64,000 nt of DNA, from positions 310,001 to 374,000 of the forward strand of contig JARJHS010000002.1 of NCBI GenBank assembly GCA_029269725.1. The letters run 5' to 3'. Position 1 is the first letter of the stretch; the number at the start of each line of letters is the position of its first letter. Below the pieces are notes generated by a model that saw nothing but the letters and a program-made list of their open reading frames with translations, had not been told where the DNA came from and made no database searches. Of this stretch, positions 23,916 to 33,805 are shown one piece after another. This DNA comes from Pollutibacter soli. GTDB lineage: Bacteria > Bacteroidota > Bacteroidia > Chitinophagales > Chitinophagaceae. A program made the position numbers and the translations under genes.

Positions 23916-23931
23916 GTCCGCCGCGGCGGAC
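23916..23931. repeat. Perfect palindrome GTCCGCCGCGGCGGAC
   Basis: A 16-bp perfect palindrome between rimP and nusA, inside the operon. It resembles dispersed GC-rich palindromes and has no T-run, so it is not a standard terminator, though it could pause polymerase or stabilise mRNA ends. Confidence 0.8.
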
Positions 23932-23950
23932 CAGGTCAAATGAAAGTGTT

Positions 23951-25198
23951 ATGGCAAGTATAAACCTTATCGAATCCTTCCAGGATTTTAAAGATGCAGA
24001 AAACATCGACCGCCCCACAATGATGAAAGTGCTGGAAGATGTTTTTAAAACGCTGCTGCGGAAAAAATACGGTTCGGATGAAAATTTCGACGTAATCGTG
24101 AATACAGAAAAAGGTGACCTTGAAATCGTTCGCAGACGTACGATCGTTGACGATGGCGAAGTTCAGGACCCCTTAGCTGAGATTGCCTACAGCGACGCAA
24201 TTAAAATCGAGCCTGACTATGAAGTGGGTGAGGATTTGTACGAAGAGGTTGAAATTCAGGACTTTGGAAGGAGGGCAATACTCGCCGCCAAACAAACCCT
24301 CGCCAGCCGTATCGGCGATCTGAAAAAGAACAGCCTGGTTAAGAAGTATGGTGACCGCATCGGTGAAATCATCAGCGCTGAAGTATACCAGGTATGGAAG
24401 AAAGAAGTGTTATTACTTGATGAAGATGGAAATGAATTGATTCTTCCGAAATCTGAACAAATACCTTCCGATTATTTCAAGAAAGGAGAGAATATCCGTG
24501 CAGTGGTAAAGAAAGTAGAGATGAAAAATAACAGCCCGGTAATCATTCTATCCCGTACACATCCTTCTTTCCTGGCGAAATTGCTGGAGATTGAAGTACC
24601 TGAAATTTTTGACGGTCTGATTGTGATCCGCAAAATCGTTCGTGAACCGGGCGAAAGAGCTAAGGTGGCAGTAGAAAGCTATGACGACAGGATCGACCCG
24701 GTGGGTGCCTGCGTGGGTATGAAAGGAAGCAGGATCCACGGAATAGTGAGAGAATTGAAAAATGAAAATATCGACGTAATCAACTGGACCAATAATATTC
24801 AGTTATTGATTCAACGATCGCTGACCCCAGCCAAGATCAGCCGCATGAACCTCGATAATGAGAACAAAACTGCAGAAGTATTTGTGTCTCCCGAACAGGT
24901 TTCGCTGGCTATCGGAAAGCGTGGTGTGAATATCAAACTCGCAGAAGATCTGACAGGGTACGATATTGATGTATACAGGGATAACGAAGGAGAAGAAGAC
25001 GATTACGATATCGATCTTGATGAATTCAGCGATGAGATCGAACCATGGGTAATCGAGGAACTGAAGAAAATCGGTTGCGACACTGCCAGAAGCGTGTTGG
25101 TACTCACCCAGGAAGAACTGGAAAGAAGGACAGACCTGGAAAAAGAAACAATTATTGAACTTAGAAAAGTATTAGAAGCAGAATTTCAGAAAGGATAA
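23951..25198 (+). CDS. nusA: Transcription termination/antitermination factor NusA
   Basis: A 415-residue protein with the N-terminal RNA-polymerase-binding domain, an S1 domain (about 135-200; RIGEIISAEVYQVWKKEV) and tandem KH domains (VGACVGMKGSRIHGI and LAIGKRGVNIKLAEDL). A short C-terminal acidic stretch and a helix-hairpin-like end (IEELKKIGCDTARSVL) follow. It modulates pausing, termination and antitermination. Confidence 0.96.
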   Translation: MASINLIESFQDFKDAENIDRPTMMKVLEDVFKTLLRKKYGSDENFDVIVNTEKGDLEIVRRRTIVDDGEVQDPLAEIAYSDAIKIEPDYEVGEDLYEEVEIQDFGRRAILAAKQTLASRIGDLKKNSLVKKYGDRIGEIISAEVYQVWKKEVLLLDEDGNELILPKSEQIPSDYFKKGENIRAVVKKVEMKNNSPVIILSRTHPSFLAKLLEIEVPEIFDGLIVIRKIVREPGERAKVAVESYDDRIDPVGACVGMKGSRIHGIVRELKNENIDVINWTNNIQLLIQRSLTPAKISRMNLDNENKTAEVFVSPEQVSLAIGKRGVNIKLAEDLTGYDIDVYRDNEGEEDDYDIDLDEFSDEIEPWVIEELKKIGCDTARSVLVLTQEELERRTDLEKETIIELRKVLEAEFQKG

Positions 25199-25287
25199 CA
25201 AGGAAAGATGGGTTACATCCCGGGAGGAATGGTATTTATTGTTATCGAAATATTTTAAACTTAAGCGACAAAGCTTTAGGAGAATAA

Positions 25288-28107
25288 ATGTCAGAAACAA
25301 ACATCAGATTAATGGCTGCGGCCAAGGAATTCAACATCGGTAAGGATACCCTTGTGGATTTCCTGGCAACCAAAGGATTCAGCAGGGACGACCTGAAGCC
25401 GACCTCTAAACTGACGGAAGATATGTACCGCTCTCTGGTACAGGAATTCGCTCAGGACAAGGCGGCTAAGGCGAAAAGTGATGCTATTGAAATTCCGAAA
25501 GGAAATATCATTGAAGCAAAGAAAAAACGTGATGAGGAAGAGATCACTTTTAAGAAAGAGATAAAGAAGAAAAGTACAGAGAAGGAAGTTACTGCTCCTG
25601 TTGAAGAGACAGTTGTTGTAAAAGAAGAAGTTCCGGAAGAAGTTGCTGCGGTTGCTCCTGCGGAAGTAGTAAGATTGGACGCACCTGAACTTGAGGGTCC
25701 GAAAGTGTTGGATAAAATTGACCTTAGTGCAATTGACTCCTCCACCCGACCTAAAAAGGCTATTACCAAGAAGCCGGTAGAAGAAAAAGAAGAGGAATTG
25801 CCTGTTGAAGAAATAGAAGAAGAAGCAGCAGCACCGGTAGTGGAGGAATTAGTGGAAGAAGAGCCGGTGGTTCAGGAAATAGCAGAGCCTGAAGTAGAAA
25901 AGATCAAGATAGAAGCACCTGAACTTGAGGGACCCAAAATCATCGGCAAGATTGAATTGCCGGTGGAAGTGGAAAACCGTTCAAGGCCGATGGATGAGAA
26001 ACGCAAAAGAAAGCGTATTCCTATCGAAAAGAAAGAACAACCGCAGGCTAACAAGCCAAGAGCTGTTATTCAGAAAAACATTGGTGGACAGGGTGGTCAT
26101 GGAAATCGTCCTCCGCAACATGGCGGTGCTCCTCAGCGCCAGGGCCCGCGTATCCAGGCTACTAAGGTTGTGCGTCGTGAAGTAAAAGAAATCGACTCAA
26201 AAGAAATTCAGAATAAGATCAGGGAAACACAGGCCAAACTTGCCGGGACAGGCGGCCGTGGTAAGAGCCTGAAAGCCAAATATCGTCGTGCTAAACGCGA
26301 TGAAATGGCAGAGCAGATGGGCGATGGCGAAGGAGACAACAAATTGCAGCTGACAGAATTTATCAGTGTGAGCGAGCTCGCGAGCCTGATGGATGTAAGC
26401 TTTGCTGATGTTATCAGCAAATGTATGAGCCTGGGTATCATGGTTTCCATCAATCAACGCCTGGATGCCGAAGTTATAGAACTGGTAGCCAGTGAGTTTG
26501 GTTTTGAAGTGGAATTCATCGACATGGAAAAACAAATGGAGATGGAGGAAACCGAAGAGGAGGATGAAGAAGATGAACTCGAACCACGTTCGCCGATCGT
26601 AACGATCATGGGTCACGTTGACCATGGTAAAACATCACTGCTTGACTATATCCGTAATGCAAATGTGGTTGCGGGTGAAGCTGGAGGTATCACTCAGCAC
26701 ATCGGAGCATATAAAGTGGAAGTAAGTAATGGAAAAACCATAACGTTCCTCGATACTCCTGGTCACGAAGCGTTCACAGCGATGCGTGCCCGTGGTGCTA
26801 AGGTTACAGATATCGCAGTGATTGTGGTAGCAGCTGATGATGCAGTGATGCCTCAAACCAAAGAGGCTATCAGCCACGCACAGGCTGCCGGCGTGCCGAT
26901 GATTTTTGCTGTCAACAAAATGGATAAAGAAGGTGCAAACCCTCAGAAAATCTATGAACAGCTGGCGGGGATGAATTTACTCGTTGAAGAATGGGGCGGT
27001 AAATACCAGAACCAGGAAATTTCAGCGAAATCCGGGCAGAATGTAGATAAACTTCTTGAGAAAATATTGCTCGAAGCTGAACTGCTGGAATTGAAAGCCA
27101 ATCCGAACCGGGAGGCAAGTGGTACCGTGGTGGAAGCTTCACTTGATAAGGGTCGCGGTTATGTTGCGACTGTACTGGTACTGAATGGTACCTTACAACC
27201 AGGTGACCTCGTGGTAAGTGGTCAGTATTATGGCCGCGTAAAAGCGATGGTGAACGAGCGCAATAAACGAGAGGATGAAGCGCCGCCAACTACACCGGTA
27301 TTGATTTTGGGATTGAACGGTGCTCCACAGGCAGGTGAGAAATTCAAGGTATATGAAGACGAAGCAGAAGCAAAAGAAATTGCCAATCGTCGTGCCCAGA
27401 TCCTCCGCGAACAGGGTATCCGCACTAAGAAACATATCACACTGGATGAAATCGGCCGTCGTCTGGCCCTTGGTAACTTCAAGGAACTGAATATCATCAT
27501 TAAAGGTGATGTGGATGGATCTGTTGAAGCATTAAGTGATTCCTTGCAGAAACTTTCTACTGAAGAAATCGCGGTTAATGTGGTTCACAAAGCGGTGGGT
27601 CAGATTACCGAGAGTGATGTACTGCTTGCGACTGCATCGGATGCAATCATCGTCGGATTTAACGTTCGTCCTTCCAGCCAGGCCAATAAACTTGCTGAAA
27701 CTGAAGGAGTTCAGATCAAGTTGTACTCTATCATTTACAACGCTATCGAAGAGGTAAAGAGTGCGATGGAAGGGATGATGGAGCCGAAGATCCAGGAGAA
27801 GATCGTTGCCAATGTGGAAGTTCGCGAAGTATACAAGTTTGATAAAGCAACTGTCGCCGGATGCCAGGTTACCGAAGGAAAAATTTCCAGGAACAATAAG
27901 ATCCGAGTTATCAGGGATGGTATCGTGGAATTTCCGAAAGGTGAAGGCCAGGCGGGTGAACTGGGCAGCTTGAAACGCTTCAAAGATGATGTGAAGGAAG
28001 TGGGCCCGGGTCTTGAATGCGGTCTTACGATCAAAAATTTCAATGACATCCGCGTAGGTGATGTGGTGGAGGCTTTTGAAGAGGAAGAAATCAAGCGTAC
28101 TTTATAA
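25288..28107 (+). CDS. infB: Translation initiation factor IF-2
   Basis: A 939-residue protein. The N-terminus has an IF2N motif ([19 protein letters not shown]), followed by a long acidic/Pro-rich linker with repeated VEE and PEVEKI segments (about 80-300) and a second IF2N-like region near 355. The G domain carries [11 protein letters not shown] (G1), DTPGHEAF (G3) and NKMD (G4); domains II to IV follow. A clear SD, AGGAG, precedes the ATG. The linker repeats [12 protein letters not shown] and [12 protein letters not shown] show internal duplication. Confidence 0.96.
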   Translation: MSETNIRLMAAAKEFNIGKDTLVDFLATKGFSRDDLKPTSKLTEDMYRSLVQEFAQDKAAKAKSDAIEIPKGNIIEAKKKRDEEEITFKKEIKKKSTEKEVTAPVEETVVVKEEVPEEVAAVAPAEVVRLDAPELEGPKVLDKIDLSAIDSSTRPKKAITKKPVEEKEEELPVEEIEEEAAAPVVEELVEEEPVVQEIAEPEVEKIKIEAPELEGPKIIGKIELPVEVENRSRPMDEKRKRKRIPIEKKEQPQANKPRAVIQKNIGGQGGHGNRPPQHGGAPQRQGPRIQATKVVRREVKEIDSKEIQNKIRETQAKLAGTGGRGKSLKAKYRRAKRDEMAEQMGDGEGDNKLQLTEFISVSELASLMDVSFADVISKCMSLGIMVSINQRLDAEVIELVASEFGFEVEFIDMEKQMEMEETEEEDEEDELEPRSPIVTIMGHVDHGKTSLLDYIRNANVVAGEAGGITQHIGAYKVEVSNGKTITFLDTPGHEAFTAMRARGAKVTDIAVIVVAADDAVMPQTKEAISHAQAAGVPMIFAVNKMDKEGANPQKIYEQLAGMNLLVEEWGGKYQNQEISAKSGQNVDKLLEKILLEAELLELKANPNREASGTVVEASLDKGRGYVATVLVLNGTLQPGDLVVSGQYYGRVKAMVNERNKREDEAPPTTPVLILGLNGAPQAGEKFKVYEDEAEAKEIANRRAQILREQGIRTKKHITLDEIGRRLALGNFKELNIIIKGDVDGSVEALSDSLQKLSTEEIAVNVVHKAVGQITESDVLLATASDAIIVGFNVRPSSQANKLAETEGVQIKLYSIIYNAIEEVKSAMEGMMEPKIQEKIVANVEVREVYKFDKATVAGCQVTEGKISRNNKIRVIRDGIVEFPKGEGQAGELGSLKRFKDDVKEVGPGLECGLTIKNFNDIRVGDVVEAFEEEEIKRTL

Positions 28108-28167
28108 TTAGGATAAATTTAGGATTAGAGCTAAAGGTTTCAGTACCTGAAATCAGCAATTTTGGAT

Positions 28168-29523
28168 ATGAAAAAGTCAGTACTTCTGTTCCTTGGCCTT
28201 TTTGTCTTTATGGGTCTGAAAGCTCAGCAGGCAAGGGTAATCGCAGATAAAATCATTGGTATTGTTGGTGATAAGATCGTACTCAGGTCAGACATCATTA
28301 ATTATATCGATGATATGAAGCGCCAGGAACGAGAGGTACCGCCAAATGCGGAATGCTTTCTTCTCGAACAGATGATGGCCGATAAGGCACTGATCCTGCA
28401 GGCTGAAAAAGATTCCTTACCGATTTCTGATGAAGAAGTGGAAGCAGAGCTTGATCAGCGTATTCGTTATTTTATTTCTCAGTACGGTGGTAAAGAAGCT
28501 TTTGAGCAGATTGCCGGTCGTACTGTTTACCAGGTAAAAGAAGATTTTCGCAAATCAATTCGAGAAGGAAGACTTGCCCAGGCAATGCGAAATAGCATTG
28601 TATCGAATGTTAAGATTACTCCTACGGAAGTAAAAAATTACTACGAGAAGATTCCGAAAGATTCCTTGCCTTTTTATGAATCAGAACTTGTTGTGGGTCA
28701 GATTGTACTATTTCCAAAAGCAGGCCGGGAGCTGGAGAAATTTACACTGGATGAATTAGCTGATATTAAAGCTCAGATTGAATCCGGTAAATCATCTTTT
28801 GAAAACATGGTACGTTTGTATTCTGAAGATCCTTCCAAGGTTCAGAATAACGGTCGCATGGAAATGAATAAATCCGATAAACATTGGGATCCTGATTTCA
28901 AGAATGCTGCGTTCCGTCTTAAAGAAGGTCAGATTTCACCAGTGGTAAAATCAAAATTCGGGTATCATATCATCAAAATGATCAGTCGTAACGGTGATGA
29001 TATCGTTGTAGCTCATATACTGAAAACACCTCAGATACTTGATGAAGATATGGCAGCTGCTGTAGCGAAGTTGGATAGTGTCCGTTCCAACCTGATTGCT
29101 GGCACTACCACTTTCGGTGAAGCAGTAACAAAGTACAGCGACGAAGAGTACAGTAAAATGACTGCAGGTATCATCCAGGGAAGAGGCGGAAATTTTGTGA
29201 CTATTGATGAACTGGATAAAGAGTTGGTTACTCAATTGGATAAGTTGAAAGTCGGAGAATTCTCACACCCTATTACATATAAAGACGAACGCGGCAAAAC
29301 CGGCGTTCGCATCGTTTATCTCCAAAGTCGTACTGAACCACATCGGCAGAATATGAAAGACGACTACAACAAGCTCGCTCAGTTGGCACTTGCTGAAAAG
29401 AAAAACGAAGTATTGGAAAAATGGTTCCAGACCAAGATGCCTACTTATTACATTATGGTAGATAAGGAATTCAGTGGTTGTGAAGGTATCCGCAAACAGT
29501 TCCCTTCGCTGGCTTCGAATTAA
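28168..29523 (+). CDS. Periplasmic peptidyl-prolyl isomerase, SurA-like
   Basis: About 451 residues from the ATG at 28168; a TTG two codons upstream is in frame. A signal peptide (MKKSVLLFLGLFVFMGLKAQ) is followed by a SurA-type N-domain (DKIIGIVGDKIVLRSDIINYI) and two parvulin-like segments; the first ends FGYHIIKMI, the second GVRIVYL. It should help outer membrane proteins fold. It follows infB by 60 bp and may be partly co-transcribed. A related but longer PPIase is at 53776. Confidence 0.88.
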   Translation: MKKSVLLFLGLFVFMGLKAQQARVIADKIIGIVGDKIVLRSDIINYIDDMKRQEREVPPNAECFLLEQMMADKALILQAEKDSLPISDEEVEAELDQRIRYFISQYGGKEAFEQIAGRTVYQVKEDFRKSIREGRLAQAMRNSIVSNVKITPTEVKNYYEKIPKDSLPFYESELVVGQIVLFPKAGRELEKFTLDELADIKAQIESGKSSFENMVRLYSEDPSKVQNNGRMEMNKSDKHWDPDFKNAAFRLKEGQISPVVKSKFGYHIIKMISRNGDDIVVAHILKTPQILDEDMAAAVAKLDSVRSNLIAGTTTFGEAVTKYSDEEYSKMTAGIIQGRGGNFVTIDELDKELVTQLDKLKVGEFSHPITYKDERGKTGVRIVYLQSRTEPHRQNMKDDYNKLAQLALAEKKNEVLEKWFQTKMPTYYIMVDKEFSGCEGIRKQFPSLASN

Positions 29524-29617
29524 GGTGGTAGACTTTTTGGTGACAAAGGAAAAGTTAATCTGTAAAATCTCCCTCTTCAGCCCTGATTTATACCTCTGCA
29601 GTTCAGGCATTTCCTGT

Positions 29618-29625
29618 TAACTTTG
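29618..29625 (+). promoter_or_regulatory. Promoter of the purF-like gene
   Basis: TAACTTTG (-7) with TCTG, close to TTTG, exactly 19 bp upstream; the ATG follows after 19 bp. This is one of the best matches to the Bacteroidota promoter in the window. Confidence 0.65.
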
Positions 29626-29644
29626 CACTTCTCATTTCAAATCC

Positions 29645-31492
29645 ATGAGTGATGCAATCCAACATGAATGCGGTTTAGCATTCATCAGACTACTAAAGCC
29701 GTTTTCCTATTACTTGCAGAAAAGAGGTACTGCGCTCTGGGGGCTGAACAAGCTCTACCTCCTGATGGAAAAGCAACACAACCGTGGACAGGACGGCGCA
29801 GGAATTGCGGCAGTCAAACTGAATACCGAACCTGGCTATCCCTTTTTACATCGTCTACGCAGTAATGCAAACCAATCTATTGCGGATATTTTTTCCACCG
29901 TTGGAAAGGAGATCCAGGAATTGGAAAAATACCAGCCGGATATTAAAAAACACCCCGGTCTGATGAAAGGAAATCTGCCTTTCATGGGCGAGCTTCTTTT
30001 GGGTCATTTGCGCTATGGTACGCAGGGGAAAAACAATGTTGAATTCTGCCATCCTTTTATAAAACGTGATACTATCCCGGCAAGAAATCTGGCACTTGCG
30101 GGAAATTTCAACCTGGTAAATAAAGACGAACTGTTTGCTTTAGCGAATATCGAGCCAGGCGAATTTCAGAAACAAAGTGACCTCGCTGCAATGATGGAAG
30201 TCGTTCATCATTTCCAGGTGAAAGGTGATGAAGAGAATCCGGGTAATCTTTGTTTATCCGCTGTGCTGAAAAAATCTTTCAAACTTTTTGATGGAGGTTA
30301 TCATGTTGGTGGAATTCTTGGGAACGGAGATTCATTCCTTATCCGCGATCCGCATGGCATTCGTCCTTCTTATTATTATATCGATGATGAAGTAATCGTT
30401 GGTGCTTCAGAAAGATCGGCTATACGTACCTGTTTTAATGTCGGCGAGAACGAAGTAATGGAGCTGATGCCAGGCAATGCATTGATCATTAAAGCAGATG
30501 GTTCTTATAAAGTTGAACAGATCCTCGATCCTCAGCCGCGGCGCGCATGTAGCTTTGAAAGAATTTATTTCTCCAGAGGTTCTGATGAAAAGATTTATCG
30601 TGAAAGGATTGCGCTCGGCCATCATCTTAGCGGTGCGGTTTTGAAATCCATCAACAATGATCTGAAGCATACCATATTTTCTTTTATCCCTAATACTGCT
30701 GAGGTAGCTTTTTATGGCCTGCTAAAAGGTATGGAAGATTACCTGAACAAGATCAAGATTCAGAAGATCATGGCATGGGATAAAAATTTTGACGAAGAGA
30801 AGCTTGCGGAGATGGTCAACCGAAGAATCCGCGTGGAGAAGATAGCCATCAAAGATGTAAAAATGCGCACATTCATTACAGAAGATTCAAGTCGTAATGA
30901 AATGGTACAGCATGTATACGATATCACGTATGGAACGGTGGAGAAAAATGTTGACACAATCGTTGTGATTGATGATTCCATTGTGCGAGGTACGACACTT
31001 AAGGAAAGTATCGTTCGGATGCTGGCGAGGCTTCAACCTAAAAAAATCACCATCGTTTCTTCTGCACCTCAGATCAGATACCCCGATTGTTATGGAATCG
31101 ATATGAGCAAGATGTATGATTTCATCGCCTTCAGGGCCGCGATTACATTGCTCAGAGAAAGCGGAAGAGAAAGCCTGCTCGATGAGCTTTATGCACGATG
31201 CAAAGAGTTGCAGCGCAACAATAACCTTCATTCTGAAAACCTGGTCAAGCATATTTACAAGACCTTCACACCGGAAGAAATTTCCAAAAAAATTGCAGAA
31301 CTCATTACACCTCCCGATCTGAAAATTCCTGTTGAAGTGATATACCAGACGATTGAAGACCTGCACGATTCCTGTCCGACAAATACTGGCGACTGGTATT
31401 TTACCGGAAACTACCCGACGCCAGGCGGAAACCGCGTGGTGAACAAGGCTTTCATGAATTTCATGGAAGGCAAGGACGTGAGAGGTTATTAA
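29645..31492 (+). CDS. Amidophosphoribosyltransferase-like protein, long form
   Basis: A 615-residue class II glutamine amidotransferase plus phosphoribosyltransferase. The probable nucleophile Cys is in HECGLAFIRL, so residues 1-8 could be a propeptide; NRGQDGAG and the FNLVNKDE region follow the PurF fold. The PRPP motif is TIVVIDDSIVRGTTLKES. It is about 110 residues longer than usual PurF, with an insertion near residue 230-300 and an added C-terminal helix region. Bacteroidota often carry such a long paralogue; whether it makes phosphoribosylamine or serves another pathway is open. Confidence 0.82.
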   Translation: MSDAIQHECGLAFIRLLKPFSYYLQKRGTALWGLNKLYLLMEKQHNRGQDGAGIAAVKLNTEPGYPFLHRLRSNANQSIADIFSTVGKEIQELEKYQPDIKKHPGLMKGNLPFMGELLLGHLRYGTQGKNNVEFCHPFIKRDTIPARNLALAGNFNLVNKDELFALANIEPGEFQKQSDLAAMMEVVHHFQVKGDEENPGNLCLSAVLKKSFKLFDGGYHVGGILGNGDSFLIRDPHGIRPSYYYIDDEVIVGASERSAIRTCFNVGENEVMELMPGNALIIKADGSYKVEQILDPQPRRACSFERIYFSRGSDEKIYRERIALGHHLSGAVLKSINNDLKHTIFSFIPNTAEVAFYGLLKGMEDYLNKIKIQKIMAWDKNFDEEKLAEMVNRRIRVEKIAIKDVKMRTFITEDSSRNEMVQHVYDITYGTVEKNVDTIVVIDDSIVRGTTLKESIVRMLARLQPKKITIVSSAPQIRYPDCYGIDMSKMYDFIAFRAAITLLRESGRESLLDELYARCKELQRNNNLHSENLVKHIYKTFTPEEISKKIAELITPPDLKIPVEVIYQTIEDLHDSCPTNTGDWYFTGNYPTPGGNRVVNKAFMNFMEGKDVRGY

Positions 31493-31860
31493 GAAGCCAA
31501 AGCTGAGCCATGAGTGGCGAATGGTAGTCCTTGAAAGATGGAAGAGTGAAGGCTGAAGTAAAAAAGTCTACCCTAACTCTGAATATTGAATCGATCAGCT
31601 TTTTCAATGGCCCGGTACTCCTAAACTATTTTCTCATCACATCTACTGTCCGCCGTCTACTCCTTACCTTCTTTTTTATATCTATTGCCTCCCTACTATT
31701 GCGTATTGCCTGGCTGTTGGTTTTTGGCTCAATATTTGCTTATGAATCAGCAGGTTGGACCCGTTTTTATAAATCCTCGTTCCTAATTGACCCGTTTGGT
31801 TATTGAATTACAATCGATACCCTGAAAAAACATCGAGACGAAACTTATTAATATTGGTAG
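31493..31860. other. Gene-free 368 bp with degenerate 7-bp-period sequence
   Basis: No convincing gene; a 91-codon open frame here lacks any family features. On the minus strand around 31640-31720 units like GCAATAC GCAATAG and GTAGACG recur with a 7-bp period, and around 31540-31560 GGAAGAG TGAAGGC TGAAGTA does the same. It resembles the heptad repeats in other gaps. Confidence 0.5.
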
Positions 31861-31861
31861 G

Positions 31862-31889
31862 GAAGAACAATTCTTTGTTCTTCTTTTTT
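31862..31889 (+). terminator. Terminator-like hairpin before the SixA gene
   Basis: GAAGAACAA and TTGTTCTTC make a 9-bp stem with a 4-base loop, followed by TTTTTTA. It lies 370 bp after purF and 25 bp before the sixA ATG, so it may end read-through or serve as an attenuator. Confidence 0.6.
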
Positions 31890-31914
31890 ATTTTAGGGAA
31901 CTCAATCCTTGGGA

Positions 31915-32412
31915 ATGAAATCTATACTTCTCATACGTCATGCAAAAAGCAGCTGGGAAAATTTTAGCGTCCCTGATTTTGACCGGCCGTTGAACGACCG
32001 GGGGAAAAGGGATGCCCCTATGATTGCAGGCAGGTTGCTGGACAGAAAAGTCAGTATAGACGGTTTTGTTTCCAGTCCCGCAAAACGAGCTAAGAAAACA
32101 GCCCAGGCATTTGCGGAAAAATATGGTGTAGATACAGCGAAGATCATCTATGTTGAAAACCTGTATGAAGCAGGACCAGAACAGTTTTTTGAAACGATTG
32201 AAAATCTTGACGACAAACTGGAAAACGTCGCCATCTTTTCTCACAACCCTGGAATCACCAGTTTTGCCAACTTAATGGAGGTTGCAAAAATCGACGAAAT
32301 GCCTACCTGCAGCGTATTTGCCGTACGCGTTCAGAGTAAGACGTGGAAGGAATTTCGTAACGCCTCAAAAGAGTTCTGGTTTTTTGAATACCCGAAAAAA
32401 ACCGACGCATAA
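31915..32412 (+). CDS. Histidine phosphatase, SixA-like
   Basis: About 165 residues from the ATG at 31915; a TTG two codons earlier also fits. The catalytic motif is LIRHAKSSW near the N-terminus, followed by RPLNDRGKRDAP and a second His in IFSHNPGITSF. It belongs to the SixA branch of the histidine phosphatase superfamily, which removes phosphate from phosphohistidine proteins or small substrates. It is a single gene, convergent to the amidohydrolases. Confidence 0.88.
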   Translation: MKSILLIRHAKSSWENFSVPDFDRPLNDRGKRDAPMIAGRLLDRKVSIDGFVSSPAKRAKKTAQAFAEKYGVDTAKIIYVENLYEAGPEQFFETIENLDDKLENVAIFSHNPGITSFANLMEVAKIDEMPTCSVFAVRVQSKTWKEFRNASKEFWFFEYPKKTDA

Positions 32413-32441
32413 AAAAACCGGCGGAGTTTTAGTCGGCCGGT
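32411..32441 (-). terminator. Terminator of the amidohydrolase operon
   Basis: ACCGGC (32417-32422) and GCCGGT (32436-32441) pair; on the minus strand seven T follow. The T-run overlaps the stop of the SixA gene. Confidence 0.55.
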
Positions 32442-32464
32442 ATTCTGGTACTGTTTACTCCCTC

Positions 32465-33769
32465 TTATTTCAATCCATACTTATACTTGTATCTCTCATT
32501 TAATTGTTTGTGTTTATCATCCAGGCTGACCTGACGGCCACGGATAAGTGCAGTTGTGATGATGCTGGTTCGCATGTCAAGAATGTCTCCTTCGCTGATG
32601 ACAATATTTGCATCCTTTCCTGCTTCAATGGATCCGGTTAAATCACCAACACCAAGAATTTTTGCTGCATTCAATGTGATGGCGGCCAAAGCTTCTTCTT
32701 TGCTAAGGCCGTAGGCAGCAGCAGTTCCTGCATTGAAAGGAAGATTGCGGCCGCGGGTTTGACCATCTGCATCATTTATTGCAAATAATACTCCGGCCTT
32801 CTGCAGTTGTGCAGGAGTTTTATAAGGTTGATCAACATCATCGTCGTTGCTCGTTGGAAGACTATGCATCTGATTGAGAACAACAGCGATATTGTATTGT
32901 TTCAACAGATCTGCAACAAGGTAACTTTCGCTTGCACCAACGAGTACAACATCAAATCCGAATTCTTTTGCAAAATCAACTGCTACCAGGATTTCCTTGA
33001 CGATGTCACAGTGAATAAACAATTTCTGTTTTTTTGAAAACAAGCCTTGTACTGCTTCCATTTTCAGATTGGTTTCCTTTGATTGCGGCTGCAATCCATA
33101 CGATTTTGCTTCCCGGAAAAAAGATTTCAGCTCATCAATTTTTTCAAGATTTCTTTTTACCGGATCGCCCTGTGGTTGATTACCCTGGAAAAAACTTCTT
33201 GCACCCGGAATATAAATCAGCCGGGGCATCTCCATGTGGATGGCATTATCCATTGCATAAGCCGCATCTTCCCAGTTCCACGCATCGAGTTGTACAATAC
33301 TTGAAGATCCGCTGATGGAGCCGCCACCAGGTACAATATTGGCCAGGAGAATACCATTTGATTTCAATGTATTGATGACTTTTGAATCCGAATTATAAGC
33401 GACTATAGAACGGATGGATGTATTGATATCACCAATTTCGTTTGCATCCTGTGTTGCTCTAACACTATTGATTTCTACGAGTCCGAGATTTGAATTTGAG
33501 AGTATCAAACCGGGATAAACATGCTTACCCGCAGCATCAATCACTCTGGCATTTGCAGGTACTGGAACACCGGCGCCAACTTTTACAATTTTGCCCTGGT
33601 TGATTTCAATTGATCCACCTTCGATAACTTGTCCATTGCCTACATGGATGACCGCATTTTTAATGAATAACTGCCCGTTATTATCCGGCGTGGGGTACAC
33701 ATCATCCTGTGCTATTAATGCCTGTCTGAAAAAAGCTATGATTATGAATATGATTGTTAATTTTTTCAT
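32465..33769 (-). CDS. Exported amidohydrolase-like protein lacking the HxH metal motif
   Basis: About 434 residues from the ATG at 33769, which opens a signal peptide (MKKLTIIFIIIAFFRQALIAQ). The fold follows the imidazolonepropionase-like amidohydrolases: beta-sandwich, then VYPGLIL, and the C-terminal GTAAAYGLSKEEALAAITLNAAKILGVGD with GSIEAGKDANIVI. At the place where HxH should follow PGLI it reads LSNSNLG, so metal binding appears lost. The gene lies 36 bp after a related larger gene. It may be a non-catalytic partner. Confidence 0.8.
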   Translation of the reverse strand: MKKLTIIFIIIAFFRQALIAQDDVYPTPDNNGQLFIKNAVIHVGNGQVIEGGSIEINQGKIVKVGAGVPVPANARVIDAAGKHVYPGLILSNSNLGLVEINSVRATQDANEIGDINTSIRSIVAYNSDSKVINTLKSNGILLANIVPGGGSISGSSSIVQLDAWNWEDAAYAMDNAIHMEMPRLIYIPGARSFFQGNQPQGDPVKRNLEKIDELKSFFREAKSYGLQPQSKETNLKMEAVQGLFSKKQKLFIHCDIVKEILVAVDFAKEFGFDVVLVGASESYLVADLLKQYNIAVVLNQMHSLPTSNDDDVDQPYKTPAQLQKAGVLFAINDADGQTRGRNLPFNAGTAAAYGLSKEEALAAITLNAAKILGVGDLTGSIEAGKDANIVISEGDILDMRTSIITTALIRGRQVSLDDKHKQLNERYKYKYGLK

Positions 33770-33805
33770 GTTATTATTTTTCGCTTTGTACAAAATGACA
33801 ATGAC

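Noticed and set aside
31531-31806. 91-codon open frame in the purF-sixA gap
   Set aside because: Composition reflects degenerate 7-bp repeats, no ribosome-binding site or domain is seen, and the hydrophobic look is a by-product of pyrimidine-rich sequence.
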